Notes: a model not told the origin generated them from the letters alone. A stretch of DNA of 44,353 nt from Actinobacillus indolicus (GCF_901764975.1 NZ_CABFKH010000015.1:1-44353); one strand, 5' to 3'. Counted from the stretch's first letter, positions 34,161 to 44,243 are shown. Numbers and translations: made by a program.

Positions 34161-34169
34161 ACAAGCGGT
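34161..34169 (+). repeat. DNA uptake signal sequence between recB and rep
   Basis: Exact ACAAGCGGT, with a tail TTTGCAAAAAA and a one-mismatch inverted partner ACCGCTTAC at 34210-34218, so it is a partly decayed pair. Confidence 0.85.
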
Positions 34170-34234
34170 CAGTTTTATTCGACAATTTGCAAAAAATCAC
34201 TAAAATCATACCGCTTACATCAAAGGGAAATTCA

Positions 34235-36256
34235 ATGAAACTCAATCCTCAACAACAACAAGCAGTAGAATATGTCAATGGCGCTTGCCTTGTACTGGCA
34301 GGGGCTGGTTCGGGCAAGACACGGGTGATCATCAATAAAATTGCACATTTAATTGCCCGTTGCGGTTATTCGCCGAAGCAGATTGCGGCGGTGACTTTTA
34401 CCAATAAAGCAGCCCGTGAAATGCGTGAGCGTGTGGCACATTCTATCGGTAAGGAAAGCAGTCGAGGATTGACGATTTCCACCTTTCACACCCTTGGTTT
34501 TGAGATTTTAAAACGTGAACATAAATTGCTCGGCTATAAGTCGGGTATGACGCTGTTTGACGAGCACGATCAGCTTGCCTTGTTGAAACATCTGTTGCCT
34601 GAAAATGTGACGGAAGATAAAGATCTGCTGAAGTTGTTGGTGGCAACCATTTCTAACTGGAAAAACGATCTGCTTTCGCCCGAACAGACGATTGCCTTAG
34701 CAAAAAGCGATCGTGATCGAGTGTTCAGCCATTTTTACGATCAATACCAAAATCAGCTCAAAGCCTACAATGCTTTGGACTTTGATGATTTAATTATGTT
34801 GCCGACTTTGCTGTTTAAGCAATTTCCTGAAGCCAAAGAGCGTTGGCAACAGAAAATCCGTTATCTGTTAGTGGACGAATATCAAGACACCAACACCAGC
34901 CAATATGAATTGATTAAGCTGTTGGTCGGTTGTGATGGCAATTTTACCGTGGTAGGCGATGACGATCAGTCGATCTACTCGTGGCGTGGGGCAAAACCTG
35001 AAAATATGGGGCGGCTGCAACAGGATTTTCCGAAACTCAAAGTGATTAAACTCGAGCAAAATTACCGCTCTAGCCAACGGATTTTGCACTGTGCCAACAT
35101 TCTGATTGATAACAACGATCACTTGTTTGATAAACGCCTGTTTTCGCAGTTAGGCGAAGGCGAAAAGCTCAATGTGATTGAAGCGAAAAATGAAGAACAC
35201 GAAGCTGAACGTATTGTGGGTGAGTTGATTGCACACCGTTTTTCACGCAAAACTAAGTATAAAGATTATGCGATTTTATATCGTGGCAATCATCAATCTC
35301 GCTTATTGGAAAAGTTGCTGATCCAAAACCGTATTCCCTACAAAATCTCAGGTGGAACGTCTTTCTTTGCCAAAGCGGAGATCAAAGATATGTTGGCATA
35401 TCTGCGGTTGTTGGTGAACCAAGATGACGATGCGGCATTTTTACGCATTGTGAATACGCCGAAACGGGAAATCGGGGCGGCGACGCTTGAAAAATTAGGG
35501 CAACTTGCCAATGAAAAACAGGTGAGCCTATTTGAAGCGATTTTTGATTTTGAACTGATCCAACGTTTAACGCCAAAGCCGTATCAAGCCTTGCAGGACT
35601 TTGCTCGCTGGGTGGTGGAATTGTCCGATCAAGCGGTCAGATCCGAGCCGAAATCTGCAATTCAGGATATGTTGGCGAAAATTCAATATGAAGCCTATCT
35701 CTACGAAACGGCAGCAACCCCGAAATCCGCCGAAATGCAAAGTCGCAATGTGCAAACACTGTTTGAATGGGTAGAGAAAATGTTGGAAGGCGATGAACTC
35801 AGCGAGCCAATGAGCTTAAATCAAGTTGTCACCAATTTGACTTTAAGAGATATGATGGAACGTGGCGAAGATGATGACGAGAGCGATCAAGTGCAACTGA
35901 TGACGTTACACGCATCCAAAGGGTTAGAGTTTCCGCACGTTTTCTTGATCGGTATGGAAGAAGGTATTTTGCCACACCAAACCAGCATAGATGAAGACAA
36001 TGTGGAAGAAGAACGCCGTCTGGCTTATGTTGGCATTACCCGTGCACAACAAACACTGACTTTTTCTTTATGCAAAGAACGCCGTCAATATGGCGAAATA
36101 ATTAAACCCGAAATCAGCCGATTTTTACTCGAATTACCGCAAGATGATTTGCAGTGGGAAAAAGATAAACCGCAATTAAGCGAGCAAGAACGACAGAAAA
36201 AAGTCTCTGTGGGATTAAATAATTTAATGGCAATGGTAAAAGCAAATAGAAAGTAG
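34235..36256 (+). CDS. rep: ATP-dependent DNA helicase Rep
   Basis: Superfamily 1A 3-prime to 5-prime helicase that moves with the replisome and removes protein roadblocks. From the ATG at 34235 the protein is 673 residues, the same as E. coli Rep. Motifs in order are Q-motif [11 protein letters not shown], Walker A AGAGSGKT (22-29), [65 protein letters not shown] and [13 protein letters not shown]. The C-terminus lacks nuclease or UvrD-type extensions. An upstream in-frame ATG at 34187 would add 16 residues that run through the uptake-sequence pair; AAAGGGAAA before 34235 settles the start. Confidence 0.97.
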   Translation: MKLNPQQQQAVEYVNGACLVLAGAGSGKTRVIINKIAHLIARCGYSPKQIAAVTFTNKAAREMRERVAHSIGKESSRGLTISTFHTLGFEILKREHKLLGYKSGMTLFDEHDQLALLKHLLPENVTEDKDLLKLLVATISNWKNDLLSPEQTIALAKSDRDRVFSHFYDQYQNQLKAYNALDFDDLIMLPTLLFKQFPEAKERWQQKIRYLLVDEYQDTNTSQYELIKLLVGCDGNFTVVGDDDQSIYSWRGAKPENMGRLQQDFPKLKVIKLEQNYRSSQRILHCANILIDNNDHLFDKRLFSQLGEGEKLNVIEAKNEEHEAERIVGELIAHRFSRKTKYKDYAILYRGNHQSRLLEKLLIQNRIPYKISGGTSFFAKAEIKDMLAYLRLLVNQDDDAAFLRIVNTPKREIGAATLEKLGQLANEKQVSLFEAIFDFELIQRLTPKPYQALQDFARWVVELSDQAVRSEPKSAIQDMLAKIQYEAYLYETAATPKSAEMQSRNVQTLFEWVEKMLEGDELSEPMSLNQVVTNLTLRDMMERGEDDDESDQVQLMTLHASKGLEFPHVFLIGMEEGILPHQTSIDEDNVEEERRLAYVGITRAQQTLTFSLCKERRQYGEIIKPEISRFLLELPQDDLQWEKDKPQLSEQERQKKVSVGLNNLMAMVKANRK

Positions 36257-36291
36257 CGTTCCTGTAAAAATCGGTTAGAATGCGATTATTA

Positions 36292-36300
36292 ACAAGCGGT
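36292..36300 (+). repeat. DNA uptake signal sequence between rep and ilvD
   Basis: Exact ACAAGCGGT followed by TTTTGCAAAATATTTT. Confidence 0.88.
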
Positions 36301-36369
36301 CTGATTCTGCACATATTTTGCAAAATATTTTAGATTAAAACACAACATCAAAATTTGGAGAGATTATTT

Positions 36370-38205
36370 ATGCCTAAATTACGTTCAGCGACCAGCACAC
36401 AAGGTCGCAATATGGCAGGGGCGCGTGCATTATGGCGTGCAACGGGAATGAAAGAAAATGACTTTGGTAAGCCGATTATTGCGGTGGTGAACTCATTTAC
36501 CCAATTCGTACCAGGACACGTTCATTTAAAAGACTTAGGACAAATGGTTGCCGAGCAAATTGAGAAAGCTGGTGGTGTGGCAAAAGAGTTTAATACCATT
36601 GCGGTTGATGATGGGATTGCGATGGGACACGGCGGAATGCTTTATTCTTTACCGAGCCGTGATTTAATTGCCGACAGCGTAGAATATATGGTAAACGCAC
36701 ACTGTGCCGATGCGATGGTCTGTATTTCAAACTGCGATAAAATCACCCCAGGAATGTTAATGGCTGCGTTACGTTTAAATATTCCAACGATTTTTGTGTC
36801 TGGTGGCCCGATGGAAGCCGGTAAAACCAAGCTTTCTGACCAAATCATCAAATTAGACTTAGTCGATGCGATGATCCAAGGGGCGAACCCGAATGTGTCT
36901 GATGAAGTCAGTGATCAAATCGAACGTTCCGCTTGTCCTACTTGTGGATCTTGCTCAGGTATGTTTACGGCAAACTCAATGAACTGTTTAACCGAAGCGC
37001 TGGGCTTAAGTTTACCAGGCAACGGCTCTTGCCTTGCAACTCACGCCGACCGCAAACAGTTATTCTTAGATGCGGGAACACAAATCGTTGAGCTATGCAA
37101 AAAATATTATGAGCAAGATGATCTATCAGTGTTACCTCGTTCTATCGCAAGCAAAGAAGCCTTTGACAACGCAATGAGCTTAGATATTGCAATGGGCGGC
37201 TCAACCAATACCGTTTTACACTTACTCGCAGCTGCGCAAGAAGCGGAGGTGGATTTCACGATGGCGGATATTGATCGCCTTTCTCGTAAAGTACCTTGCT
37301 TAAGCAAAGTTGCACCGAACACGCAAAAATACCATATGGAAGACGTACACCGTGCTGGTGGGATTATGGCGATTTTAGGTGAATTAGATCGTGCTGGCTT
37401 GCTCAATAACCAAACTCGCACCGTATTAGGTTTAAGCCTTGCGGAGCAAATTGCGAAATATGACATCGTTTTAACCAAAGATGAAGCGGTGCATAAATTC
37501 TTCCGTGCAGGGCCCGCAGGTATTCGCACCACTAAAGCCTTCTCACAAGACACCCGTTGGGATACGGTTGATGATGACCGCCAAAACGGTTGTATTCGCA
37601 GCAAAGAGTTTGCTTACAGCCAAGACGGTGGTTTAGCGATGTTATCGGGCAATATCGCTTTAGACGGCTGTATCGTGAAAACCGCAGGGGTAGACGAGTC
37701 GATCTTAAAATTCAAAGGCGAAGCCATTGTGTTTGAAAGTCAAGAAGATGCAGTTGCAGGCATTTTAGGTGGAAAAGTGCGAGCAGGACACGTTGTAGTT
37801 ATCCGCTACGAAGGCCCGAAAGGCGGACCAGGTATGCAAGAGATGCTTTATCCAACCAGCTACTTAAAATCTATGGGCTTAGGTAAGGCTTGTGCCTTAT
37901 TAACGGACGGGCGTTTCTCTGGCGGTACATCAGGCTTATCTATCGGACACTGTTCACCAGAAGCAGCTGCAGGCGGTTTAATCGGTTTAGTGAAAGACGG
38001 CGATACCATTGATATTGATATTCCAAACCGCAAAATCGAACTGGTTGTGCCTGACGCTGAGCTTGCCCAACGCCGTGCAGAGCAAGATGCGAAAGGCTGG
38101 AAACCGGCAAACCGTCAGCGTGAAGTTTCTTTTGCACTAAAAGTGTATGGACATTTTGCGACCTCTGCGGATAAAGGTGCGGTTCGAGATAAAACCAAAA
38201 TTTAA
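36370..38205 (+). CDS. ilvD: Dihydroxy-acid dehydratase
   Basis: Fe-S enzyme catalysing the third common step of isoleucine and valine synthesis (dihydroxy-acid to keto-acid). It has 611 residues (E. coli 616) with near-continuous similarity to the enterobacterial protein. Cluster and active-site regions are visible as [51 protein letters not shown] and the C-terminal [11 protein letters not shown]. An upstream ATG at 36355 would overlap the ribosome site GGAGAG (36357-36362), so the start is 36370, giving [20 protein letters not shown]. The gene stands alone, away from other ilv genes, flanked on both sides by uptake sequences. Confidence 0.97.
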   Translation: MPKLRSATSTQGRNMAGARALWRATGMKENDFGKPIIAVVNSFTQFVPGHVHLKDLGQMVAEQIEKAGGVAKEFNTIAVDDGIAMGHGGMLYSLPSRDLIADSVEYMVNAHCADAMVCISNCDKITPGMLMAALRLNIPTIFVSGGPMEAGKTKLSDQIIKLDLVDAMIQGANPNVSDEVSDQIERSACPTCGSCSGMFTANSMNCLTEALGLSLPGNGSCLATHADRKQLFLDAGTQIVELCKKYYEQDDLSVLPRSIASKEAFDNAMSLDIAMGGSTNTVLHLLAAAQEAEVDFTMADIDRLSRKVPCLSKVAPNTQKYHMEDVHRAGGIMAILGELDRAGLLNNQTRTVLGLSLAEQIAKYDIVLTKDEAVHKFFRAGPAGIRTTKAFSQDTRWDTVDDDRQNGCIRSKEFAYSQDGGLAMLSGNIALDGCIVKTAGVDESILKFKGEAIVFESQEDAVAGILGGKVRAGHVVVIRYEGPKGGPGMQEMLYPTSYLKSMGLGKACALLTDGRFSGGTSGLSIGHCSPEAAAGGLIGLVKDGDTIDIDIPNRKIELVVPDAELAQRRAEQDAKGWKPANRQREVSFALKVYGHFATSADKGAVRDKTKI

Positions 38206-38211
38206 TTAAAC

Positions 38212-38269
38212 ACAAGCGGTGGGATCTTTCTGACATTTTGCAAAATAAGAAAAAAATCTCACCGCTTGT
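38212..38269. repeat. Inverted pair of uptake signal sequences after ilvD
   Basis: ACAAGCGGT at 38212-38220 and ACCGCTTGT at 38261-38269; the stem continues to about 14 bp with one mismatch. It starts 7 bp after the ilvD stop and lies just before the lipoprotein ribosome site. Confidence 0.85.
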
Positions 38270-38291
38270 CCAATCACTCTAAGGAGCCATT

Positions 38292-39290
38292 ATGAAAAAG
38301 TCCTTCATTGCAATAGCGATTTCTTCTGTGATTTTTTTATCTGCTTGTGATGATAAAGAAAAAAATGCATTAACTGCTCAAGTACAGCAATCTACGCAGG
38401 AAATTTCTCAATTAAAAAGTGATTTAGAGAAAACGAAAGCTGAGTTAGATAAAGCGAGTAAAGCATTAGTTGATCTAAAAGCCGAAGCGGAAAAAGCAAA
38501 ATCTGCTTTCCCTGCACTCAAGGTTGAGATCGAAACACTTTTTGATAAGCAAGAAGTGGTAAAACATAAAAAAGATCCGAATAGCGATGATGAATTTTTT
38601 CGAGAAGAAACGCTTGTTCAAGTAGGCATTACGCTTCCTAAGACCAACATCGAATGGTTAGATACGTTAATTTATAACGAATTTATTCAAAATTGGAGCG
38701 GAGAATTTGATGCTCAAGGCAATAAAATTCCAATACCAAAAGTAGAAAAAGGCAAAGAGCGTGAAACGGCATTAAAGGTTGTTCAAAAACAGTTTGATGC
38801 AATGATTGCTGATGCGAAAGAAGATCCAGTTATCGCATATACAGAAGTAATGAATAGTAATTATGTCTATCAGCGTAATAATTTAGTGGTCTTTTCCCAA
38901 TTTTATAATAGCTATACAGGTGGCGCTCATGGAATGTATAGTACAAGATACGTGAATATTGATACCGATAAACAAGCTATTATTAGGTTAGTTGATCTCT
39001 TGTCAGAAAAAGAACAAGCAACATTGAAAGAAACATTATGGAATCGCTATGTGGACGAATGGGCGCTATTATCTGGTGATAATAGTGAACCTTTTAGCGC
39101 TAAAGCAGAGTTAACTTTCTCCGAAGAATTCTATTTTTCAGAATCAGGCATTACATTTGTTTATCCACCTTATGCTTTAGGTCCTTTTGCAATGGGTGAA
39201 GTAGAACTAACATTATATTGGGGTGAGATTAATGAGTTCTTACCCAAAGAGTATCAAGGCCGAGACAAGTATATTGAGGCAGGTTTTTAA
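38292..39290 (+). CDS. Coiled-coil lipoprotein with RsiV-like (DUF3298) domain
   Basis: Probable outer- or inner-membrane lipoprotein of 332 residues. The signal peptide ends in the lipobox LSAC with C19 as the lipid-bearing residue. It is followed by DD, which in enterobacteria would favour inner-membrane retention (Asp at +2). Next is a Lys/Glu-rich coiled coil (about 25-75, heptad-like LKSDLEKTKAELDKASKAL). The C-terminal part carries blocks typical of DUF3298/RsiV: YTGGAHGMYSTRYVNID, VDLLSEKEQATLKE and GITFVYPPYALGPFAMG. In Firmicutes, RsiV binds lysozyme as an anti-sigma factor. Here there is no sigma factor, so sensing or blocking a lysozyme-like ligand is speculation. AAGGAG precedes the ATG, and zupT-like ZIP follows after 17 bp. 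Confidence 0.82.
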   Translation: MKKSFIAIAISSVIFLSACDDKEKNALTAQVQQSTQEISQLKSDLEKTKAELDKASKALVDLKAEAEKAKSAFPALKVEIETLFDKQEVVKHKKDPNSDDEFFREETLVQVGITLPKTNIEWLDTLIYNEFIQNWSGEFDAQGNKIPIPKVEKGKERETALKVVQKQFDAMIADAKEDPVIAYTEVMNSNYVYQRNNLVVFSQFYNSYTGGAHGMYSTRYVNIDTDKQAIIRLVDLLSEKEQATLKETLWNRYVDEWALLSGDNSEPFSAKAELTFSEEFYFSESGITFVYPPYALGPFAMGEVELTLYWGEINEFLPKEYQGRDKYIEAGF

Positions 39291-39307
39291 GTGTTAATGG
39301 TATAGCA

Positions 39308-40135
39308 ATGTTAGATTACTTTTTATCTTTACACCCTGCAATGCAAGCACTGCTTGCAGGGTTGTTTACTTGGTTTTGTACCATTTTTGGATCCGCTTTT
39401 GTCTTTTTCTTTAAAACGGTAAATCGCAAAATTTTAGATTCAATGATGGGCTTTGCAGGTGGGGTTATGATCGCTGCATCGTTTTGGTCTTTACTCGCAC
39501 CATCACTTGAATATGCTGAACCGAGCTATGGCAGTTTAAGTTGGATTCCTGCCGCTGTGGGCTTTTTAGCGGGCGGATTTTTCATCCGTGCGATTGACTA
39601 TATTGTGCCACATTTGCATTTGAGCAAATCTATTGAAGAAGCCGAAGGGATTGAGTTAAAACGCAAATTGCCTAAATCTATGCTACTTTTTCTCGCAATT
39701 ACGATTCACAATATCCCTGAAGGATTAGCGATTGGCGTTGCTTTTGGTGCAGTAGCGGCTAATGTGGCAGGTGTTGATGCCTCTATTATGGGAGCGATTG
39801 GTTTAGCGATTGGGATTGGCTTACAAAATATTCCAGAAGGTTCTTCTCTTGCACTGCCGATTCGTGGTGAAGGAAAAAGCCGTATGAAAGCATTCACTTA
39901 TGGATCACTTTCTGCAATTGTTGAGCCGATTGCCGCTGTGATTGGTGCATTATTTGTGATTTCAATGACGGCAATTTTGCCTTATGCCCTCGCATTTGCG
40001 GCAGGTGCGATGATTTTCGTTGTGGTAGAAGAACTGATCCCCGAATCGCAAAGTAACGGCAACACCGATATTGCAACACTCAGTTTAATGCTTGGTTTTG
40101 TGATTATGATGATTTTAGATGTCGCATTAGGCTAA
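39308..40135 (+). CDS. ZIP-family metal ion transporter
   Basis: Inner-membrane divalent-metal permease of the ZIP/GufA type, probably for zinc or manganese uptake. It has 275 residues with eight hydrophobic spans. The metal-binding helices are clear: [18 protein letters not shown] (span 4) and [15 protein letters not shown] (span 5), plus [11 protein letters not shown] in a later span. These HNxPEG and QNxPEG motifs define the family. The predicted cytoplasmic loop contains only one short histidine stretch (PHLHLS). The Shine-Dalgarno is poor, and the gene lies 17 bp after the lipoprotein gene, so translation may depend on the upstream gene. Confidence 0.9.
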   Translation: MLDYFLSLHPAMQALLAGLFTWFCTIFGSAFVFFFKTVNRKILDSMMGFAGGVMIAASFWSLLAPSLEYAEPSYGSLSWIPAAVGFLAGGFFIRAIDYIVPHLHLSKSIEEAEGIELKRKLPKSMLLFLAITIHNIPEGLAIGVAFGAVAANVAGVDASIMGAIGLAIGIGLQNIPEGSSLALPIRGEGKSRMKAFTYGSLSAIVEPIAAVIGALFVISMTAILPYALAFAAGAMIFVVVEELIPESQSNGNTDIATLSLMLGFVIMMILDVALG

Positions 40136-40158
40136 TTGCAAAAAATTCCTTAAATCTT

Positions 40159-40167
40159 ACCGCTTGC
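40159..40167 (-). repeat. Degenerate uptake signal sequence between ZIP gene and ybaB
   Basis: ACCGCTTGC, one mismatch from the exact core, preceded by GCAAAAAATTCC. Confidence 0.5.
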
Positions 40168-40229
40168 ACCGACTGATTGTGTTCAGTAGAATGCGAGCGT
40201 TTTTTATTAATTTATCACGAGGTTATCAA

Positions 40230-40559
40230 ATGTTTGGAAAAGGTGGCTTAGGCGGCTTAATGAAACAAGCTCAGCAAATGCAAGAGCGTATGCAAAAAAT
40301 GCAAGAAGAGATCGCACAATTAGAAGTAACTGGCGAATCAGGTGCTGGCTTGGTGAAAGTGACCATTAATGGTGCACATAACTGCCGTCGTATCGAAATC
40401 GATCCATCATTAATGGAAGATGATAAAGAAATGGTAGAAGATTTAGTGGCAGCCGCATTCAACGATGCCGTTCGCCGTGCAGATGAAATGCAAAAAGAGA
40501 AAATGGCAAGCGTCACTGCCGGTATGCAATTACCACCAGGTATGAAATTCCCATTCTAA
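40230..40559 (+). CDS. ybaB: YbaB/EbfC family nucleoid-associated protein
   Basis: Small dimeric DNA-binding protein of the YbaB/EbfC family, associated with the nucleoid. It has 109 residues, the same as E. coli YbaB. It begins [20 protein letters not shown], has a Met/Gln-rich N-terminal helix, a central beta sheet ([19 protein letters not shown]) and a C-terminal helix ending [14 protein letters not shown] at 40219-40222 fixes the ATG at 40230; an in-frame ATG at 40164 would start inside a degenerate uptake sequence. recR follows, the same order as in enterobacteria, where dnaX precedes; dnaX is not here. Confidence 0.95.
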   Translation: MFGKGGLGGLMKQAQQMQERMQKMQEEIAQLEVTGESGAGLVKVTINGAHNCRRIEIDPSLMEDDKEMVEDLVAAAFNDAVRRADEMQKEKMASVTAGMQLPPGMKFPF

Positions 40560-40580
40560 TCATCTAATTAATCACTTTAA

Positions 40581-40604
40581 GTAGGGGCAATTTGCCCCTG
40601 CTAC
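40581..40604. repeat. GTAGGGGC palindrome between ybaB and recR
   Basis: AGGGGCAA/TTGCCCCT (40583-40590 with 40592-40599), framed by GTAG and CTAC, followed by TATTTTTAT. It resembles the repeat at 24867-24898 and could act as a partial terminator within ybaB-recR. Confidence 0.6.
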
Positions 40605-40625
40605 TATTTTTATATCATATCAATT

Positions 40626-41231
40626 ATGCAAAGTAGCCCTTTACTTGAAAATCTTATGGAAGCCTTACGAGCCTTACCAGGCGTAGGTCCAAAATCCGCA
40701 CAACGTATGGCGTATCATCTTTTACAACGTAACCGTTCAGGTGGTGTGAATTTAGCTAAAGCATTGAGCGAAGCAATGACTCACATTGGACATTGCAAAT
40801 CTTGCCGTACCTTTACCGAAGAAGATGAGTGTGCTATCTGCCAAAATTACCGCCGTCAAATGAGCGGACAACTTTGTGTAGTTGAAATGCCAGCAGATAT
40901 TCAAGCGATTGAACAAACAGGGCAATTTTCAGGGCGTTATTTTGTGTTAATTGGGCATTTATCTCCCTTAGATGGAATTGGACCACGTGAAATCGGTTTA
41001 GATTTACTGCAAAAACGTTTAGAAGAAGAATCTTTCCACGAAGTAATTTTGGCGACCAATCCAACGATTGAAGGCGATGCCACTGCCAATTATATTGCGG
41101 AAATGTGTTCTATTCACAATATTAAAGTCACTCGCATTGCTCACGGTATTCCTGTCGGTAGCGAATTAGAAATGGTGGATGGTAACAGTCTCTCTCACTC
41201 ATTTGCAGGGCGACGTGACATTACACTTTAA
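40626..41231 (+). CDS. recR: Recombination mediator protein RecR
   Basis: DNA repair protein that with RecF and RecO loads RecA on gaps. It has 201 residues, the same as E. coli. Domains in order are a helix-hairpin-helix ([18 protein letters not shown]), a C4 zinc finger with C57, C60, C69 and C72, a Toprim domain ([39 protein letters not shown]), and the Walker-B-like tail ([17 protein letters not shown]). No good Shine-Dalgarno is seen before the ATG, consistent with reliance on ybaB transcription. Confidence 0.97.
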   Translation: MQSSPLLENLMEALRALPGVGPKSAQRMAYHLLQRNRSGGVNLAKALSEAMTHIGHCKSCRTFTEEDECAICQNYRRQMSGQLCVVEMPADIQAIEQTGQFSGRYFVLIGHLSPLDGIGPREIGLDLLQKRLEEESFHEVILATNPTIEGDATANYIAEMCSIHNIKVTRIAHGIPVGSELEMVDGNSLSHSFAGRRDITL

Positions 41232-41277
41232 GTATCCCATGCAAACTTATTTAGTCTGTTTATAATTTTTTATAGCC

Positions 41278-41314
41278 AAAAAACGCTGAAGTCGTTATAC
41301 TTCAGCGTTTTTTT
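41278..41314 (+). terminator. Terminator of ybaB-recR
   Basis: AAAAAACGCTGAAGT/ACTTCAGCGTTTTTT, a perfect 15-bp stem with a CGTTAT loop and T-run ending at 41314. Confidence 0.95.
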
Positions 41315-41404
41315 ACTGGGGCTATTTGCAAACAAGCGATGGTTTTAGGGCGAAAATTTGCAAATAGTAAATGTGGCTTCACACTTCTAAAAGGTACTGA
41401 GAAA

Positions 41405-42454
41405 TTGGCTAAATTTACGCACACAATTTTTTCTAAACTCACATTCATTGCAACCATACTATGTGCTGTTAGTGCACAAGCAGCGGAGAAACTCTACGTA
41501 TATAACTGGACAGAATATGTTCCCTCTTCTTTACTCGAACAATTTACTAAGGAAACAGGAATCGAAGTCATCTATTCCACCTTTGAAAGTAATGAAGAAA
41601 TGTACTCAAAGTTAAAATTAACGAAGGGTGCAGGTTACGATATTGTTTTTCCCTCAAGTTATTATGTTGGAAAAATGGCAAAAGAAGGGATGTTAGCAGA
41701 AATTGATAAAAGCAAATTAAGCAATTTCCACAACGTAAGCAAAGCCTTAATGGGTAAAGAGTTTGACCCTGAAAACAAATATTCACTTCCTTATGTCTAT
41801 GGATTAACAGGCATTGGGGTAAATGCTTCAGATATCGATCCAACGACAATAACAAGTTGGGGGGATTTATGGAAGCCAGAATTCAAAGGCAAAGTATTGC
41901 TGATGAATGACTCTCGTGAAGTGTTTCATATCGCTTTGTTGTTAGATGGCAAATCGCCAAATACCACCAATACGGATGAAATTAAAACTGCTTACGAGCG
42001 TTTAACTAAGCTTGTGCCAAATGTACTTGTATTTAACTCGGATTCTCCTGAAATGCCTTATTTACAAGGCGAAGTTGCGATTGGGATGCAATGGACAGGT
42101 TCGGCATATAGAGCGAAAGGCGAAAATCCAGACTTAAAATTTATCTTCCCGAAAGAAGGGGCAGTAATTTGGATGGATAATTACGTCATTCCTAAAAATG
42201 CAAAAAATAAGGAAGCAGCACATAAATTTATTGATTTCTTGTTGCGTCCTGAAAGTGCAAAAGCAGTCATTGAAACCATGGGGTTTTCAATGCCTAATGA
42301 AAATGTTAAAGCATTATTGCCAGCGGAAACGGTGCAAGATCCTTTGATTTTCCCTCCGTTTGCAGAAATTGAAAACGGTGTTTTACAAAGTGATGTGGGG
42401 GATGCCATTGAAACTTATGAAAAATACTGGAATTTACTTAGAACAAAACGTTAA
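41405..42454 (+). CDS. potD: Spermidine/putrescine-binding periplasmic protein PotD (copy 2)
   Basis: Second polyamine-binding protein, 349 residues if read from TTG at 41405. This gives a signal peptide ([19 protein letters not shown], then AVSAQA) with cleavage before AEKLYV. The only in-frame ATG (41339) lies within a degenerate uptake sequence and would put about 22 charged residues before the signal, so I prefer the TTG, though its ribosome site is weak. The mature sequence parallels copy 1 ([61 protein letters not shown]). It lies 13 bp before satP, not potABC. Ligand preference may differ from copy 1. Confidence 0.88.
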   Translation: MAKFTHTIFSKLTFIATILCAVSAQAAEKLYVYNWTEYVPSSLLEQFTKETGIEVIYSTFESNEEMYSKLKLTKGAGYDIVFPSSYYVGKMAKEGMLAEIDKSKLSNFHNVSKALMGKEFDPENKYSLPYVYGLTGIGVNASDIDPTTITSWGDLWKPEFKGKVLLMNDSREVFHIALLLDGKSPNTTNTDEIKTAYERLTKLVPNVLVFNSDSPEMPYLQGEVAIGMQWTGSAYRAKGENPDLKFIFPKEGAVIWMDNYVIPKNAKNKEAAHKFIDFLLRPESAKAVIETMGFSMPNENVKALLPAETVQDPLIFPPFAEIENGVLQSDVGDAIETYEKYWNLLRTKR

Positions 42455-42467
42455 TTGAGGTTTTTAA

Positions 42468-43037
42468 ATGTCTGCTCACAATACAGCAACAGCAAATCCA
42501 GGTCCATTAGGTTTATGTGGTTTCGCATTAACTACATGGTTATTAAGTTTAATCAACAACGGTACTTTCGGTGGTGAAAATTTAGGTCTTGTACTTGCTA
42601 TGGGCTTTGCCTTTGGCGGTACGGCACAAATGATCGCAGGTATGTTTGAATTTTCAAAAGGTAATACTTTTGGTTTTACTGCATTTACAAGCTATGGCGC
42701 ATTTTGGTGGTCATTTGCTTTATTAAAAACGTTCTTTGCAACGGGCGTTACGCTTGAGTTCATGGGATGGTACCTTGTTGTTTGGGGAACATTTACATTG
42801 ATGATGTTTATCGGTACCTTAACAAAACCGCGTGCATTACAAGCGATTTTCTTATCATTAACCATCACGTTCTACTTATTAGCTGCAGGTGACTTTACAG
42901 GTAATCATACAATTACGAATATTGGTGGTAACTTCGGTTTATTAACGGCGTTATTAGCATTCTATTTAGCTGCTGCAGAGGTAATCAACGAAAGTTTTGG
43001 TCGTACAGTATTACCAATCGGTGCGCCTAAAGCATAA
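42468..43037 (+). CDS. satP: Acetate/succinate uptake transporter, SatP/YaaH family
   Basis: Inner-membrane transporter of the GPR1/FUN34/YaaH (AceTr) family that moves acetate and succinate with protons. It has 189 residues (E. coli SatP 188) and six predicted membrane helices. The family signature NPGPLGL is at 11-17, and the narrow-pore helices include LAMGFAFGGTAQMIAGMFEF and TAFTSYGAFWWSFALL. GAGG is placed before the ATG. It starts 13 bp after the potD copy 2 stop and is probably co-transcribed. Confidence 0.93.
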   Translation: MSAHNTATANPGPLGLCGFALTTWLLSLINNGTFGGENLGLVLAMGFAFGGTAQMIAGMFEFSKGNTFGFTAFTSYGAFWWSFALLKTFFATGVTLEFMGWYLVVWGTFTLMMFIGTLTKPRALQAIFLSLTITFYLLAAGDFTGNHTITNIGGNFGLLTALLAFYLAAAEVINESFGRTVLPIGAPKA

Positions 43038-43046
43038 TCATTTGAT

Positions 43047-43055
43047 ACAAGCGGT
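43047..43055 (+). repeat. DNA uptake signal sequence after satP
   Basis: Exact ACAAGCGGT, 10 bp past the satP stop, with a T-rich but not TTTTGCAAA tail. Confidence 0.85.
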
Positions 43056-43124
43056 AAGATTGTGATAATTTTTTACCAAATAATATCTGTAGCTTAAATG
43101 AAAATGTAAGATATAGATTCAAAA

Positions 43125-43154
43125 AAACCTCTAGAACATGGTGTCTAGAGGTTT
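43125..43154. terminator. Terminator between satP and talB
   Basis: AAACCTCTAGA/TCTAGAGGTTT with an 8-nt loop. On the minus strand a seven-T run follows (for talB); on the plus strand CATTTTAT follows. Confidence 0.9.
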
Positions 43155-43177
43155 CATTTTATAGCGTATTTATTTAA

Positions 43178-44128
43178 TTAGAATTTCGCTAAAAGCATCG
43201 CTTCTAATTTCTCTTGGTCAATCGCAAATTTACGGATACCTTCCGCTAATTTCTCAACTGCCATCGCATCTTGGTTGTGCTCCCAATAGAATTCTGCTTC
43301 TGTCATTGGTGCTGGACGAGCTTTCACTTCACCTTTGTACTCTAATTTACGCACTAATGGTGCTTCGCTTTCTTGTAACTCTTTTAATAATGCTGGAGCA
43401 ATTGTCAAGCGGTCACAACCTGCTAATTCGGTGATTTCGCCTGCGTTACGGAAACTTGCGCCCATTACTACAGTGTTATAGCCGTGTTGTTTGTAGTAGT
43501 TATAGATTGACGTTACAGAAATCACACCTGGATCTTCTGCTGGTGCGTACTCTTTCTTATCAGAATTTGCTTTGTACCAGTCAAGAATACGACCTACGAA
43601 TGGAGAAATTAAGTAAACTCCTGCTTCCGCACAAGCGCGTGCTTGAGCTTGAGAGAATAATAACGTTAAGTTACAGTTAATCCCTTCTTTTTCTAACTGC
43701 TCTGCCGCTTTGATACCCTGCCAAGTTGAAGCAATTTTAATTAAGATACGGTCGTTGCTGATCCCTGCTTCATTATATAACGCCATTAATTTACGCGCTT
43801 TAGAGATAGTTTTTTCAGTATCGTAAGAGTAGCGAGCATCGACTTCTGTTGAAATACGACCTTTCACCACTTTTAAAATTTCTAAACCGATATTTACCGC
43901 TAATTTATCTTCAGCATCAATCAGTTGTTGCGCCTTATCATTGCTTTTAGCTTTTGCATAAGCAATCGCTTCATCAATTAATGGAGCATATTGTGGTAGC
44001 GCTGACGCACTTAAAATTAATGATGGGTTTGTTGTTGCATCTTCCGGTTGATACGCTTTGATTGCATCAATATCACCAGTATCCGCAACCACAACAGTCA
44101 TTTGACGTAAAGCATCTAGTTGGTTCAT
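43178..44128 (-). CDS. talB: Transaldolase
   Basis: Cytosolic pentose-phosphate enzyme that transfers a dihydroxyacetone unit between sugar phosphates. It has 316 residues (E. coli TalB 317). The Schiff-base lysine is K131 in [11 protein letters not shown], and other family blocks are [40 protein letters not shown] and [14 protein letters not shown] lies before the ATG at 44128. The gene is alone, followed by a strong terminator. Confidence 0.97.
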   Translation of the reverse strand: MNQLDALRQMTVVVADTGDIDAIKAYQPEDATTNPSLILSASALPQYAPLIDEAIAYAKAKSNDKAQQLIDAEDKLAVNIGLEILKVVKGRISTEVDARYSYDTEKTISKARKLMALYNEAGISNDRILIKIASTWQGIKAAEQLEKEGINCNLTLLFSQAQARACAEAGVYLISPFVGRILDWYKANSDKKEYAPAEDPGVISVTSIYNYYKQHGYNTVVMGASFRNAGEITELAGCDRLTIAPALLKELQESEAPLVRKLEYKGEVKARPAPMTEAEFYWEHNQDAMAVEKLAEGIRKFAIDQEKLEAMLLAKF

Positions 44129-44243
44129 AAAAATTCCTTTATCTAAGTGAAAAATTCCGCCTAATAATAGCAGTAACTAAAAAAAGAGCATAGTAAGAAT
44201 TTAATATGTCAGATAAGATTTTGCAAAGATTGCGAAAGATCTG

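Noticed and set aside
37107-37604. 165-residue open frame antisense to ilvD
   Set aside because: It lies wholly within a strongly conserved ilvD reading frame, is Ser/Arg-rich without recognisable motifs, and has no ribosome site.
21-43037. Complete insertion sequence, prophage or integrase-bearing island
   Set aside because: No transposase, integrase or phage structural gene is readable in any frame. tRNA-Asp at 21457-21533 has no integrase or duplicated 3-prime end beside it.
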